Of a stretch of 64,000 nt of DNA, positions 1 through 7,834 are shown in pieces. Position 1 is the stretch's first letter, and each line of letters begins with the position of its first letter. The position numbers were made by a program, and so were the translations under genes. The stretch is from NCBI GenBank assembly GCA_934364795.1, contig CAKRMK010000002.1:1-64000 (forward strand), in the 5' to 3' direction. This DNA comes from an uncultured Blautia sp. Lineage in GTDB: Bacteria > Bacillota > Clostridia > Lachnospirales > Lachnospiraceae. Under the pieces are notes generated by a model. It was not told where the DNA came from, made no database searches, and saw only the letters and a list, made by a program, of their open reading frames with translations.

Positions 1-127
1 CGCCTTCTTCATTTGGATTGCCTTTTCCTCTAACTGCAATATAATTTGCCTTAGGTACATTTACAATCTCTGGTTTATTCTTAGGCATATAAAATTCTTT
101 AAATTCTTTCTTAAAATCAAAAGCCAT
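1..127 (-). CDS. GyrI-like small-molecule-binding domain protein, N-terminal part
   Basis: The first 42 codons of a minus-strand gene that runs off the left edge. It begins MAFDFKKEFKEFYMPKNKP and continues with IVNVPKANYIAVRGKGNPNE. This is the characteristic opening of stand-alone GyrI-like (AraC effector-binding/Cass2-like) proteins of Clostridia, which bind hydrophobic small molecules. The ATG at 125-127 follows a GGAGG with a 5-base gap, so the start is firm. The C-terminal part is outside the window. It was probably the direct downstream neighbour of rlmD before the island at 450-6019 arrived. Family call from remembered sequence pattern. Confidence 0.75.
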   Translation of the reverse strand, partial: MAFDFKKEFKEFYMPKNKPEIVNVPKANYIAVRGKGNPNEEG

Positions 128-431
128 AATAACCTCCAAAATTTCGACTTACCGAATTTCCCTTCACATCTATTCCACTGCCTACAAACACCCAAACTGG
201 TCGAGTTGCCGGATTGGTTGTCAACCCTTTCCGTTTTTCAAAAATCAGCCCAAAATGCCTGACATCTAATCCACTGTCTCAAATCGCGACATCTAATCCG
301 AGGTTACAACCTGACACAGATTTCGCGGTAGATATGTTTCCATATAAAACAACCGAGCTTTTTCAGAAGTCTGGCTTCAGATCCAAACCTTCGAAAAAGC
401 CCGGAAATACGCCGCTTTCTGGCACTTAATT
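128..431. other. Non-coding stretch with short repeats and a hairpin
   Basis: No credible gene lies between the GyrI-like start and the rlmD remnant. Three imperfect copies of a short motif are visible: ACATCTATTCCACTG (166-180), ACATCTAATCCACTG (262-276) and ACATCTAATCC (289-299). A hairpin pairs GCTTTTTC-GAAG (357-369) with CTTC-GAAAAAGC (389-400), with one bulged A and a loop of about 19 bases. It has no U-tract, so I do not call it a terminator. A TTGACA-like sequence near 217-222 (minus strand) has no good -10 partner. Confidence 0.5.
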
Positions 432-467
432 TTATTTCCTTGACATCAATACTACCGTCTCCACATG
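432..467 (-). pseudogene. rlmD: Displaced native 3' end of rlmD (attachment-site scar)
   Basis: On the minus strand 467 to 432 reads HVETVVLMSRK-stop, which is the usual C-terminal end of RlmD/RumA proteins. The resident rlmD instead reads HVETVVLLSHKK at the same point and continues for about 100 more residues. The sequence upstream of the HVETVV codons here does not match rlmD. This is therefore only the last 11 codons of the gene, left behind when an element integrated at those codons. It marks the distal end of the island. Confidence 0.8.
450..467 (+). repeat. Left copy of 18-bp att-like direct repeat
   Basis: TACTACCGTCTCCACATG, identical to 6002-6019. It encodes HVETVV of RlmD on the minus strand. 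Identity stops at both ends (next bases differ), as expected for the crossover core of a site-specific recombinase. Confidence 0.85.
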
Positions 468-569
468 AGTACCAAATTAAAACATATCCCCACAAAATCA
501 CGGGACTACGGAAATATTTTTACAGTACTACTACCGTTCGTATAACTCTTTTCCCACAAATATTGCCTG

Positions 570-2153
570 TTACAGTAATCTCCTTTCTATCAATTTTCTC
601 CGCATTTCATCTAGTTTTAAAATTTGTTTATGTCCCCATTCCTTTTCTATTGTTTTTAAATTAACAAACGCAATAATTTTATCAATATTTTCGTTTTCCT
701 TAAACATTTCTGATAATTGCTTAATATCATCTTTATTAATTTTTCGATAAGGAATAGCCAGACTTTTAAATTCACTTGGTGTTAATTCCGAAACGCCTCC
801 AGCATAATATCGCCCATAAAATTCGCATTGAGTTAATGTCAACGAATTGTAAAAGCAAAATGCCATACTCTCTTTATCGTATTCAGAATCCAATCTCATA
901 TTATAAGCAATATCTGTTGTATAAAGATCTGTTTCATTTACACATATTCTTGGCATTTTATCATACCTTTTAAAGAAAAAAAGATCCCCATTTCGTACAA
1001 TTGGCACTCCATACCATGGCTTTCTGTTTCTGCATTTATATCTGTCTTTCAATTTTACTTCCGCCGCATTTTGTTTTTCCCCAATACTTGTCAAATATTC
1101 CCTCAAAGACTTCGAAAATAATTTCTCATCAACATGTGATAAATTCAACAAATAAATTCTATCTCCTCTTTCTCCGATTTTTTCAACCACATCTTGAGTT
1201 AATATGAACTGACCGTTTAACATATTACTTTTAGCAATTGTCGGCAAAATAAACTCTTGGCACTCTAATTGTTCTACCTGTTCTTTTGTTAAAATAAACT
1301 CATTATTTGCTCCCGTTACAATTCCAGGCGAGGCTTCACACACTTCGGAAACTTTCTTGTAGTTTGAGTCAATCTTATTCAATAAATCAATCTCTTCATC
1401 TGATAGAATAGCATTCGTCCATTTTTTTAATGGTTTATTTCTTTGAATTTTAGAACAATAATATGGCGAATCTGAATCCAGTTCAGCATAAATTTTAAAA
1501 TTTATATATGGTTGATTCTTAAATTCATTTGTCAAATAAACCAAGCAAGATTCTTGTTCTATTTCTGGAAACATCCTTTCTTTAAAAGACAAAATATGTA
1601 TTGTATCAAAATGTTCTTCCAAAAATAATCTAATTTTTTCTGCATATTGAACCTGCAGAAACTCCATCGGGAGTACAAAAAAAATAGTTCCCTCTCTTTC
1701 CAAACAGGATACTGCTGCCAGTACAAAAGCAACCCACATATTCTGCATTAGAGAATTAGGTAATTGAAATTTTTCGCAAATTTCTTTTGCTTTTTCTTTT
1801 GAATTGTCCTCAATATTCTTAATATTAATATATGGTGGGTTTCCAATAATCAACTGATACTTTACACTTGTCTTCTCTGCAAAATCCAGAAAATCGCTTG
1901 CAATTATCTCTACCTTTTCTAAATAACCTCTATTTTTTAACTGTTCTACCTTTTCTTCGATTAATTCTACGGCGACTATTTTTTCAATACATTTTTCCTT
2001 TTCAAAGGCATCTACAAATCTCCCATCCCCCACTGATGGCTCTAACATTTTTCCGTATATTTTATGCTCTCTTGCCAAATATTCTTTCATGAATTGAATC
2101 GTACTATATGGCGTATAGTAAGAGCCAGATAATTTGTCCTCTATCTTTTTCAT
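570..2153 (-). CDS. Eco57I/TaqI-type N6-adenine DNA methyltransferase
   Basis: A 527-residue class I methylase predicted to transfer a methyl group from SAM to adenine N6 in DNA. Seen: YYTP (12-15), SAM-binding motif I EPSVGDGRF (38-46), and catalytic motif IV NPPY (105-108). These are followed by a long C-terminal half that probably contains the target-recognition domain. The order X-I-IV is that of gamma-type (M.TaqI, Eco57I) enzymes. No PD-(D/E)XK nuclease motif was noticed, so cutting would fall to the HNH neighbour. Its ATG shares one base with the TAA of the HNH gene (TAATG), which indicates translational coupling. It is last in the operon. It may protect self DNA or mark the targets of the system; the recognition sequence cannot be read from the protein. 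Confidence 0.85.
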   Translation of the reverse strand: MKKIEDKLSGSYYTPYSTIQFMKEYLAREHKIYGKMLEPSVGDGRFVDAFEKEKCIEKIVAVELIEEKVEQLKNRGYLEKVEIIASDFLDFAEKTSVKYQLIIGNPPYINIKNIEDNSKEKAKEICEKFQLPNSLMQNMWVAFVLAAVSCLEREGTIFFVLPMEFLQVQYAEKIRLFLEEHFDTIHILSFKERMFPEIEQESCLVYLTNEFKNQPYINFKIYAELDSDSPYYCSKIQRNKPLKKWTNAILSDEEIDLLNKIDSNYKKVSEVCEASPGIVTGANNEFILTKEQVEQLECQEFILPTIAKSNMLNGQFILTQDVVEKIGERGDRIYLLNLSHVDEKLFSKSLREYLTSIGEKQNAAEVKLKDRYKCRNRKPWYGVPIVRNGDLFFFKRYDKMPRICVNETDLYTTDIAYNMRLDSEYDKESMAFCFYNSLTLTQCEFYGRYYAGGVSELTPSEFKSLAIPYRKINKDDIKQLSEMFKENENIDKIIAFVNLKTIEKEWGHKQILKLDEMRRKLIERRLL

Positions 2154-2815
2154 TATTGTATTCCGCCTGTCACTGTCATACGATTTCTTTTCTTTAATAA
2201 AATGCTGAGGCTTTCACCTAATTTGCGTTTACGATTCTCATCCTTTTCGGCTTGATACTTGCCCTCAATCTGTAATCCCAAATAATCTATACGTCTTGTC
2301 TCATACCCTAAGTGAAGGGCATCATAAAATTGTTGTACAAATTCGTCATCCTGATATGTATCGCAAATCTGAATGTAATAATCTTCATCTCTCTTAAAAA
2401 CAGTTGTTATATTCCCATTATCTACATTAAGTAAATTATCATATGGTGGCTTAATTGTAATTCCACGTTTCCCACGATTGCATGATATACAAGCCCATGC
2501 CAAATTAATCATTCTACCCGCTTCTGCCCTCCCCGCCGTTGTATCTGGAAAAGAAGCCTCATTTAAAAAATGATCAACTTCAAAGGACTCAACAGGTAGA
2601 AGCCCCCACATGGCACCGCAATATGCACACTTATCATTATAAATTTTCGCAAACTTTTTATGATACACACTATCCCGATCATTCACCTTATTATATACTA
2701 TCTTTGTTCGTGGAAACGCTGATTTTATTTCTTTTTCCAAGGCATTTTTTTGTTCCTCAACCTTATCCAATACAGGACAATATATTGTATTTCTATAATC
2801 ATTATCTCTTGTCAT
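2153..2815 (-). CDS. HNH endonuclease of the island operon
   Basis: A 220-residue protein with a clear HNH/treble-clef nuclease core. Seen: zinc pair CAYC (63-66), the EVDHF segment with metal-binding D81 and H82, the mid-motif Asn (N104 in MINLAWACISCNRGKRG), and the second zinc pair C109/C112. It is related to the HNH proteins found in retron and Septu-type defence loci (family-level inference). There is an N-terminal 60-residue region and a charged C-terminal helical region of unknown role. A ribosome site AGGAG overlaps the end of the preceding gene 11 bases upstream. It is the likely DNA-cutting effector of the operon. Confidence 0.85.
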   Translation of the reverse strand: MTRDNDYRNTIYCPVLDKVEEQKNALEKEIKSAFPRTKIVYNKVNDRDSVYHKKFAKIYNDKCAYCGAMWGLLPVESFEVDHFLNEASFPDTTAGRAEAGRMINLAWACISCNRGKRGITIKPPYDNLLNVDNGNITTVFKRDEDYYIQICDTYQDDEFVQQFYDALHLGYETRRIDYLGLQIEGKYQAEKDENRKRKLGESLSILLKKRNRMTVTGGIQ

Positions 2816-2826
2816 ATCACTTACTC

Positions 2827-3420
2827 CTATTCCATACTCTGGAAAGCGGTAATTAATTTGTCAATATCCTCTTTAGATAAATCCTCATAATCATTTAACC
2901 CATTTAAAGAATCCACTGTCTTTTCAACCAAAAACTTTTCAATTCCTTTATTACTCTCTAATTTTTTTGAAATATTTCGAAATGTGATTACTCTTTTTAT
3001 ACTCTCATCTATTTTGCTTTTCAACACTCGTTCATAATATTCTTTTGATGTCTCCGAACTTCCGCTTCTATACTTTGGGATAATTTCAAAATCTCTATTT
3101 TCACCATTCTGTGAAATTACCAAAACCTCAATAAAAGGAAATACTTTTCTCAATATCATTCTAAATTCTTCTCCCGAAAACTTTCCTTTACATTTTACAC
3201 TATCATTTTCAAACAACCTAGAATCAATTATTATAACATTTGCAGAAGCTACTTCTGGAGAATCCAATAACCCCTCATAACCTTTATTAACTTCAAATTC
3301 AATTTCCTGATATCTCACCTCATACTTATCATTCTGATAATAATCCTCTAAATAAGAAGATATTGCTTCATCTCGGTCATCGTCAATATAAACAAGGTTT
3401 ATTATTTCTTTTATTTTCAT
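2827..3420 (-). CDS. Response-regulator-like receiver protein without output domain
   Basis: A 197-residue protein whose first 120 residues fit a CheY-like receiver. Seen: the acidic pocket YIDDD (11-15), the phospho-acceptor position D66 in IIIDSRLF, the switch Ser S103 in VISQNG, and the conserved Lys K116 in IPKYR. A long insertion separates strands 1 and 3. The remainder is helical with no recognisable DNA-binding domain. Its ATG overlaps the TGA of the upstream GHKL gene (ATGA), so the kinase-like protein and this receiver are translated as a pair. Probable role: relay between the GHKL protein and the HNH/methylase pair, by phosphorylation or by protein contact. Divergent; receiver call is from motif reading. 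Confidence 0.65.
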   Translation of the reverse strand: MKIKEIINLVYIDDDRDEAISSYLEDYYQNDKYEVRYQEIEFEVNKGYEGLLDSPEVASANVIIIDSRLFENDSVKCKGKFSGEEFRMILRKVFPFIEVLVISQNGENRDFEIIPKYRSGSSETSKEYYERVLKSKIDESIKRVITFRNISKKLESNKGIEKFLVEKTVDSLNGLNDYEDLSKEDIDKLITAFQSME

Positions 3421-5570
3421 ATTTTATCTCCTATCATAAATTCAATTTTAAATCCTTCTAACCCTTCAATTTTAAGTATCTTTCCTCCTGTATTAACAAT
3501 CGTATTATTCACAATCCACATCCCTATTCCATGACCTTTTTTTCTTGATGTTTCATGCACCTCCAAAATACGCATGGGATCAAACTTATATTTTTCCGAA
3601 AGTCCCTTACCCTTATCCTTATATACCATATTAATATATCTTCCTTTTTTTTCTACATATATGTGAATTTCCAGTATGTTTTCAGCATCATTTTGTTGTA
3701 TACTATTTAATATCAAATTTTCAAATATTACTCTAAAAATATCTTTAGCACTTCTATATTCCAATCCCTCTTCTATATGCAATTGAATATGAATCCACGA
3801 ATAATCCTTTTCCCAAACAGATTTTATATTTTTAAAAAGTTCATATAAATTAATATTCTCTGGAACAAACTGCTCTTTTTCAGATTCTGACAGCATCACA
3901 TCCATAAAAGTAATAATTTTTCTATTAACTCTTCGATTTTTTTCTAAAAGTGCTGGAACATCTCTATGCATATATTTCGTATTTTCAGGATCATTTACAG
4001 CATCCCAAAGCTCATATCTTTTTAACGCTCTAATAATGTAATCGACATTTTCGTCAATACTATTCCTGTCATTATACATTTCATGTGCAATAGAAGTCGC
4101 TTTTAATCCAGAGGTGGCGAGCATATTTAGCAGACGAATATCATATTTATACCTTCTTTCTGTTTCATTCATCTGATTTTTACTTGCTCTATTTTCTTTT
4201 CTCATCTGTTCCAATTCATCAAGAAACAATTTCTTTTCTTCAAATGACAGTTCTGTCAATTTTTCTGGATTTTTCATTACACTGTCAATAACTTTAGGCT
4301 TGCTTTCTTCCTTTGTCTCATTATACTTATTTGCAATACAGCGAACTATACTTTGTCGATACCTTTCAAAAGAATTTATTCCTGCAATAATAATTGCAAT
4401 AAATACTTTATAAATATCATTTTCTACCAGACCTTGTCTATTCATTAAATCAGATAACCCATTATTTTCCTTTTTATCAATAATAACTTTACCCGACATT
4501 TGATTTTCTCGGACACGCCATGATCCTGTAGGATGACTGGCTGCTGCTGGAGATTTTCTAGACCTTTTACCAAATCCAAGCCAGTCTTTCTTACCTTCGT
4601 AAGAGGAAATGCTAAATGCATTTCTGTACAAAACAACACCTGCTTCATACCGATCATCCAACATTCTATGCTTATAAAAATACTTTTCCGCATCAAACGT
4701 AGAAGGATTTTTTAACGAAAAATACAATTCAGCTGAAAAATCCCCCACATTTTCCAATACCTCTTTCCATTCTTCAAGAGTTTCTTCTTCAGATAAATCA
4801 TTTTTCATATCATCCAGTTCGTCCAAGATATTTAGTTCTATTTTCTGTTTTTTTATATCAACGTCTGGACATAACTCTTTTACATTTTCTTTAAATTCGT
4901 CTGATTCTATATCACATACTAACTTTTGAAATTTTGCAAAATACTGTAATCTTATTACACTGACACAGTTAACTCCTAGCTGTATTTTTCCAAAATACCG
5001 AGTTACAGCTTTTCTATCTTCTTTATACTCTACTTGTATCCTCATTTTATCATCATTATAAGTTCTAGACAAAAATTCACGCAAATTACGCACTCGCGAT
5101 TCTGTCCAATTGTCCCGAAGATACTCGATAACTATTTTTGTACCTCTTTCTTTTATCTCCTGATAAATTTCCAAAGTGTTTGTATTCCAGTCTGTCTTCC
5201 ACAAAACTGCTTCTTGTTGTTCCATTTTTGTATAAACACTGGCTTTTGCCCCCAAACGAGCTATTGCAAATCTGCCAACTCCTTTAGAACCTGCCAACAC
5301 TCTCGCAGTCTCTCCCTCACCTATAATATATTTCTTATCGCTTATACCAACATGCATCCATGCCTCAAGTATTTTTTGACGATTCATACCAATTCCATTA
5401 TCTTCAATTATAATCTGAGTTTTAGAAATAATAATAACAACATCCAGTGACTGGGCATCATATGCATTTTTTACTAGCTCTAATATTGCGGATTCTTCAT
5501 TTGTAAAATTCTGTACTCCCAGCACTTCTGCAATTGTACTATCTTCAATAATATATTTTAATTTTTCCAT
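3417..5570 (-). CDS. Dual GHKL ATPase: Hsp90/MORC-like module fused to a histidine-kinase-like module
   Basis: 717 residues from the ATG at 5570, which has GGGAGG 7 bases upstream; an in-frame TTG 15 bases further up overlaps that site and is rejected. The N-terminal GHKL domain shows ELVKNAYDA, EDNGIGM and GSKGVGRFA within about residues 30-105. A MutL/Hsp90-like transducer region follows (LYRNAF, then DWLGFGKRSR). A coiled segment leads to an H-box-like SIAHEM (His about residue 496). A second GHKL domain then shows N-box ENLILNS (about 617-623), G1 DKGKG and G2 HGIGMWI (about 679-685). GHKL ATPases of MutL/MORC type are known partners in restriction-modification operons. Here the protein heads an operon with a receiver, an HNH nuclease and a methylase, so it is the likely sensor or clamp of a defence system. 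Whether it autophosphorylates cannot be told from sequence. Confidence 0.8.
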   Translation of the reverse strand: MEKLKYIIEDSTIAEVLGVQNFTNEESAILELVKNAYDAQSLDVVIIISKTQIIIEDNGIGMNRQKILEAWMHVGISDKKYIIGEGETARVLAGSKGVGRFAIARLGAKASVYTKMEQQEAVLWKTDWNTNTLEIYQEIKERGTKIVIEYLRDNWTESRVRNLREFLSRTYNDDKMRIQVEYKEDRKAVTRYFGKIQLGVNCVSVIRLQYFAKFQKLVCDIESDEFKENVKELCPDVDIKKQKIELNILDELDDMKNDLSEEETLEEWKEVLENVGDFSAELYFSLKNPSTFDAEKYFYKHRMLDDRYEAGVVLYRNAFSISSYEGKKDWLGFGKRSRKSPAAASHPTGSWRVRENQMSGKVIIDKKENNGLSDLMNRQGLVENDIYKVFIAIIIAGINSFERYRQSIVRCIANKYNETKEESKPKVIDSVMKNPEKLTELSFEEKKLFLDELEQMRKENRASKNQMNETERRYKYDIRLLNMLATSGLKATSIAHEMYNDRNSIDENVDYIIRALKRYELWDAVNDPENTKYMHRDVPALLEKNRRVNRKIITFMDVMLSESEKEQFVPENINLYELFKNIKSVWEKDYSWIHIQLHIEEGLEYRSAKDIFRVIFENLILNSIQQNDAENILEIHIYVEKKGRYINMVYKDKGKGLSEKYKFDPMRILEVHETSRKKGHGIGMWIVNNTIVNTGGKILKIEGLEGFKIEFMIGDKI

Positions 5571-5609
5571 GAATTGCCCTCCCAATCAGCATTCACCTCT
5601 TATATTACA

Positions 5610-5638
5610 ATTATACCCTCTGCCTGAAATTGATACAA
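5610..5638 (-). promoter_or_regulatory. Promoter of the island operon
   Basis: Minus strand: -35 TTGTAT (5633-5638), 17-bp spacer, perfect -10 TATAAT (5610-5615). Transcription would start near 5603, about 33 bases before the ATG at 5570. It lies just downstream of the rlmD stop, so the operon has its own vegetative-type promoter. Confidence 0.75.
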
Positions 5639-5668
5639 TCCCTTATACATCTCTCAAAATAAATATAT

Positions 5669-6001
5669 TTAGGCTTCTCCAAAATACCTTAACGCATCCT
5701 TTATCGCTTCCACTTTCTCTGCCGTCGGATGTTTCCTCGGCTGTTTCAATTCTTCTACCGCATTAGGAGCATCATACATTGGCAAGCCTAAATCTCTCTT
5801 TACCTCTGCGATATATGCGGTATGTACTTTGAAGCCGTATTTAGCTTCTATGTACTCCTTTATCATTTTGTAGGTCACTCGTTCTTTGGGCTTATAGCTT
5901 TCGGCTCTTTTAGCGATATTATCAAGCGGAACTTTTCCCTCACCCTCACCAAACTCAACTTTTACGTTGATATGTCCGTCTGGCTTTTTGTGGGAAAGCA
6001 G
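5669..6001 (-). other. Foreign C-terminal tail domain fused to RlmD
   Basis: About 110 codons starting right after the 18-bp repeat, replacing the native LMSRK end. The middle (TYKMIKEYIEAKYGFKV, then AYIAEVKRDLGL) has the helix spacing of a small DNA-binding or adaptor domain. Similar tails follow RlmD in other clostridial genomes as far as I recall, which I interpret as a passenger that restores the target gene. Function unknown. Confidence 0.6.
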
Positions 6002-7348
6002 TACTACCGTCTCCACATGCACTGTCTCACAAAACTGATCCACACTACAACTTCTCTTCACTTCATACCCTGCCTCCAAAAAAGCAGGCAGATCCCTGGC
6101 CAGGCTGGTAGGCTTACAGGAAATATAAACAATATTTTCCACACCATATGCAAGAATCTTCGGCAGAGCCTTCGGATGGATTCCATCTCTTGGCGGATCC
6201 AGAATGATCATATCCGGCTTTTCTGTAAGATCATCCAGAACCTTCAGCACATCCCCGGCGATAAAACGGCAGTTTGTCAGCCCGTTAAGTCCTGCATTTA
6301 TTCTGGCGGCTTCCACCGCTTCTTCTACGATTTCCACCCCAATTACCTCTTTTGCCACAGAAGCCAGAAGCTGTGCGATGGTACCGGTTCCACTGTAAAG
6401 GTCAAATACCTCTTTATCCCTGGTATCGCCAATATACTCCCTTACAACGGAATACAGTACCTCTGCTGCCAGAGAATTAGGCTGGAAAAAGGAAAAGGTG
6501 CTGATCTTAAACCGAAGCCCAAGCAGTGTCTCATAAAAATAATCCTGTCCATAAAGAATCCTTGTCTCATCACTTTGAACCACATCGGACAAAGAATCAT
6601 TGATAATATGCATAATACCCACGATTTTTCCCGCCAGAGGAAGTGCAAGAAGCCTGGACACAAGAGGAGCATAATCATATTCAGACTGACTTGTGGTAAT
6701 CACATGAACCAGAATTTCCCCAGAAGTCACCCCACGGCGAAGAAGCAGATGGCGCAGATATCCTGTATGCTGCATTTTTTTATAATGTACAGCCCCAAGC
6801 TCTGTAAAAAATTCCAGTACACAGGAAAGAATAGAAGTCAGATCCGGATGCACCAGTTTACAGTCTGACGCAGTCAGTACATCGTAGGTGCTGCCCTTTT
6901 TATGGAGTCCTAAAGAAAGGGGACCGTCCTTAAACTCGTCGCCAAAAGAAAATTCCATTTTGTTACGGTATTCAAATTCAATAGGACTTCCATGAATACC
7001 TTCCCAATGAAGATCCACATCCTCACCTACTGCACTCTGAAGAAGGCTTTTTACCTGGTTTTCTTTCATTTTAAGCTGTTCTTCATAGGACATGGTCTGA
7101 TACATACAGCCTCCACAGGCAGGAAAAATACTGCATACAGGCTCTCTTACTTCCAATGGAGATTTCTCAAGAACCTCCAGAAGCCTTCCTTCAGCTCTTC
7201 CTGAACGCTTTTTATTAATCATGAAACGTACCCTTTGTCCCGGGATACCATTCTTCACAATTACCTTTTCCCCATCTATATTTACATATCCTTTATTGGG
7301 AAAATCCACTTTCTCTATAATTCCCTCATAAATTTCGCCTTTTTTCAT
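5669..7348 (-). CDS. rlmD: 23S rRNA (uracil-5-)-methyltransferase RlmD with element-derived tail
   Basis: 559 residues; methylates a 23S rRNA uracil using SAM. An N-terminal TRAM domain (about 1-60) is followed by the iron-sulfur cysteines of CSIFPACGGC. Then come the methylase core with DLYSGTGT, LDPPRDG and the catalytic Cys in YISCKPTSL, and HVETVV near residue 444. Ordinary RlmD proteins end about six residues later. Residues 450-559 here are an extension (KPKERVTYKMIKEYIEAKYG and on to the end) that looks like a small helical, possibly helix-turn-helix, domain supplied by the integrated island. ATG preceded by GGAGG. The catalytic part is intact, so activity is expected. Confidence 0.93.
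   Translation of the reverse strand: MKKGEIYEGIIEKVDFPNKGYVNIDGEKVIVKNGIPGQRVRFMINKKRSGRAEGRLLEVLEKSPLEVREPVCSIFPACGGCMYQTMSYEEQLKMKENQVKSLLQSAVGEDVDLHWEGIHGSPIEFEYRNKMEFSFGDEFKDGPLSLGLHKKGSTYDVLTASDCKLVHPDLTSILSCVLEFFTELGAVHYKKMQHTGYLRHLLLRRGVTSGEILVHVITTSQSEYDYAPLVSRLLALPLAGKIVGIMHIINDSLSDVVQSDETRILYGQDYFYETLLGLRFKISTFSFFQPNSLAAEVLYSVVREYIGDTRDKEVFDLYSGTGTIAQLLASVAKEVIGVEIVEEAVEAARINAGLNGLTNCRFIAGDVLKVLDDLTEKPDMIILDPPRDGIHPKALPKILAYGVENIVYISCKPTSLARDLPAFLEAGYEVKRSCSVDQFCETVHVETVVLLSHKKPDGHINVKVEFGEGEGKVPLDNIAKRAESYKPKERVTYKMIKEYIEAKYGFKVHTAYIAEVKRDLGLPMYDAPNAVEELKQPRKHPTAEKVEAIKDALRYFGEA
6002..6019 (+). repeat. Right copy of 18-bp att-like direct repeat
   Basis: TACTACCGTCTCCACATG inside rlmD, identical to 450-467. 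It codes for residues 444-449 (HVETVV). Confidence 0.85.
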
Positions 7349-7373
7349 AATTCCTCCAAAAATTCCTGTTTTA

Positions 7374-7424
7374 TAAAAAAATAAGGTATACGGGAGAGCA
7401 TAAATGCCATATGCCCGTATACCT
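7374..7424 (-). terminator. Intrinsic terminator between the 76-residue membrane protein gene and rlmD
   Basis: AAGGTATACGGG (7383-7394) pairs perfectly with CCCGTATACCTT (7413-7424). On the minus strand the stem is followed by a U-rich run (7374-7382). It ends the upstream small gene and may reduce read-through into rlmD, which starts 26 bases later. Confidence 0.8.
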
Positions 7425-7463
7425 TCTTACTAAACAATCTCAATTAAATGAAATAACCTACAA

Positions 7464-7694
7464 TTATTTCTCTTCATCCTCAAAGTAATCATCATACTCA
7501 TCATCGAAATCTTCTTCAAAATCTTCCAGATAATCTGGTGCGAAGAAACGATATACAGCAAATGCAATTCCTGCAACAGCCGCTACAGCACCAACGATAG
7601 CCAGTACCCAGAGGACTGTATTCTTCTGCTTGTCTTCTTCTTTTTTCTTAAGTAATGATAATAATTCCTCGAGCTTATCCATTTTAATGTTCAT
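7464..7694 (-). CDS. Small single-pass membrane protein with acidic tail
   Basis: 76 residues. The N-terminal 26 residues are charged and helical (KLEELLSLLKKKEEDK). One membrane helix follows (about 29-50, VLWVLAIVGAVAAVAGIAFAVY), then an extremely acidic C-terminus rich in Asp/Glu/Tyr. No cysteines. Monocistronic, with its own terminator. I recognise it only as a conserved-looking clostridial protein of unknown function. Positive-inside reasoning is ambiguous because the tail is acidic. Confidence 0.7.
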   Translation of the reverse strand: MNIKMDKLEELLSLLKKKEEDKQKNTVLWVLAIVGAVAAVAGIAFAVYRFFAPDYLEDFEEDFDDEYDDYFEDEEK

Positions 7695-7834
7695 ATAATA
7701 CCATCCTCTCTTTCATACAGCTTGCACACGCATTGCGCTCTGCTTTTCAGATTTAATTATTATACCACTTTTATAATAATTTTACCATAGAGAATAACTT
7801 TATTTTTTATTATTTTCCAAAGCTCACATGTCCT

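Larger units (their letters stand above)
450..6019. mobile_element. Integrase-less genomic island inserted in the 3' end of rlmD
   Basis: About 5.6 kb bounded by the 18-bp repeat within rlmD codons. The segment carries a replacement rlmD tail (5669-6001) and a four-gene operon, and it is visibly richer in A/T than the flanks. Known background: the 3' end of the rum/rlmD gene is an insertion site for serine-recombinase integrative elements in streptococci. No recombinase, relaxase or transfer gene is present between the repeats. This is either a deletion remnant of a larger element or a non-autonomous island moved in trans. Boundaries are read from the sequence; mobility is inferred. Confidence 0.7.

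Noticed and set aside
526..540. Possible third att-like copy (AGTACTACTACCGT)
   Set aside because: Only nine bases match the 18-bp core; more likely chance or a degenerate recombinase half-site.
5822..6868. 348-codon open frame on the plus strand opposite rlmD
   Set aside because: Lies wholly antisense to a firmly identified gene, has no family resemblance or ribosome site, and its composition is that of a reverse-frame artefact.
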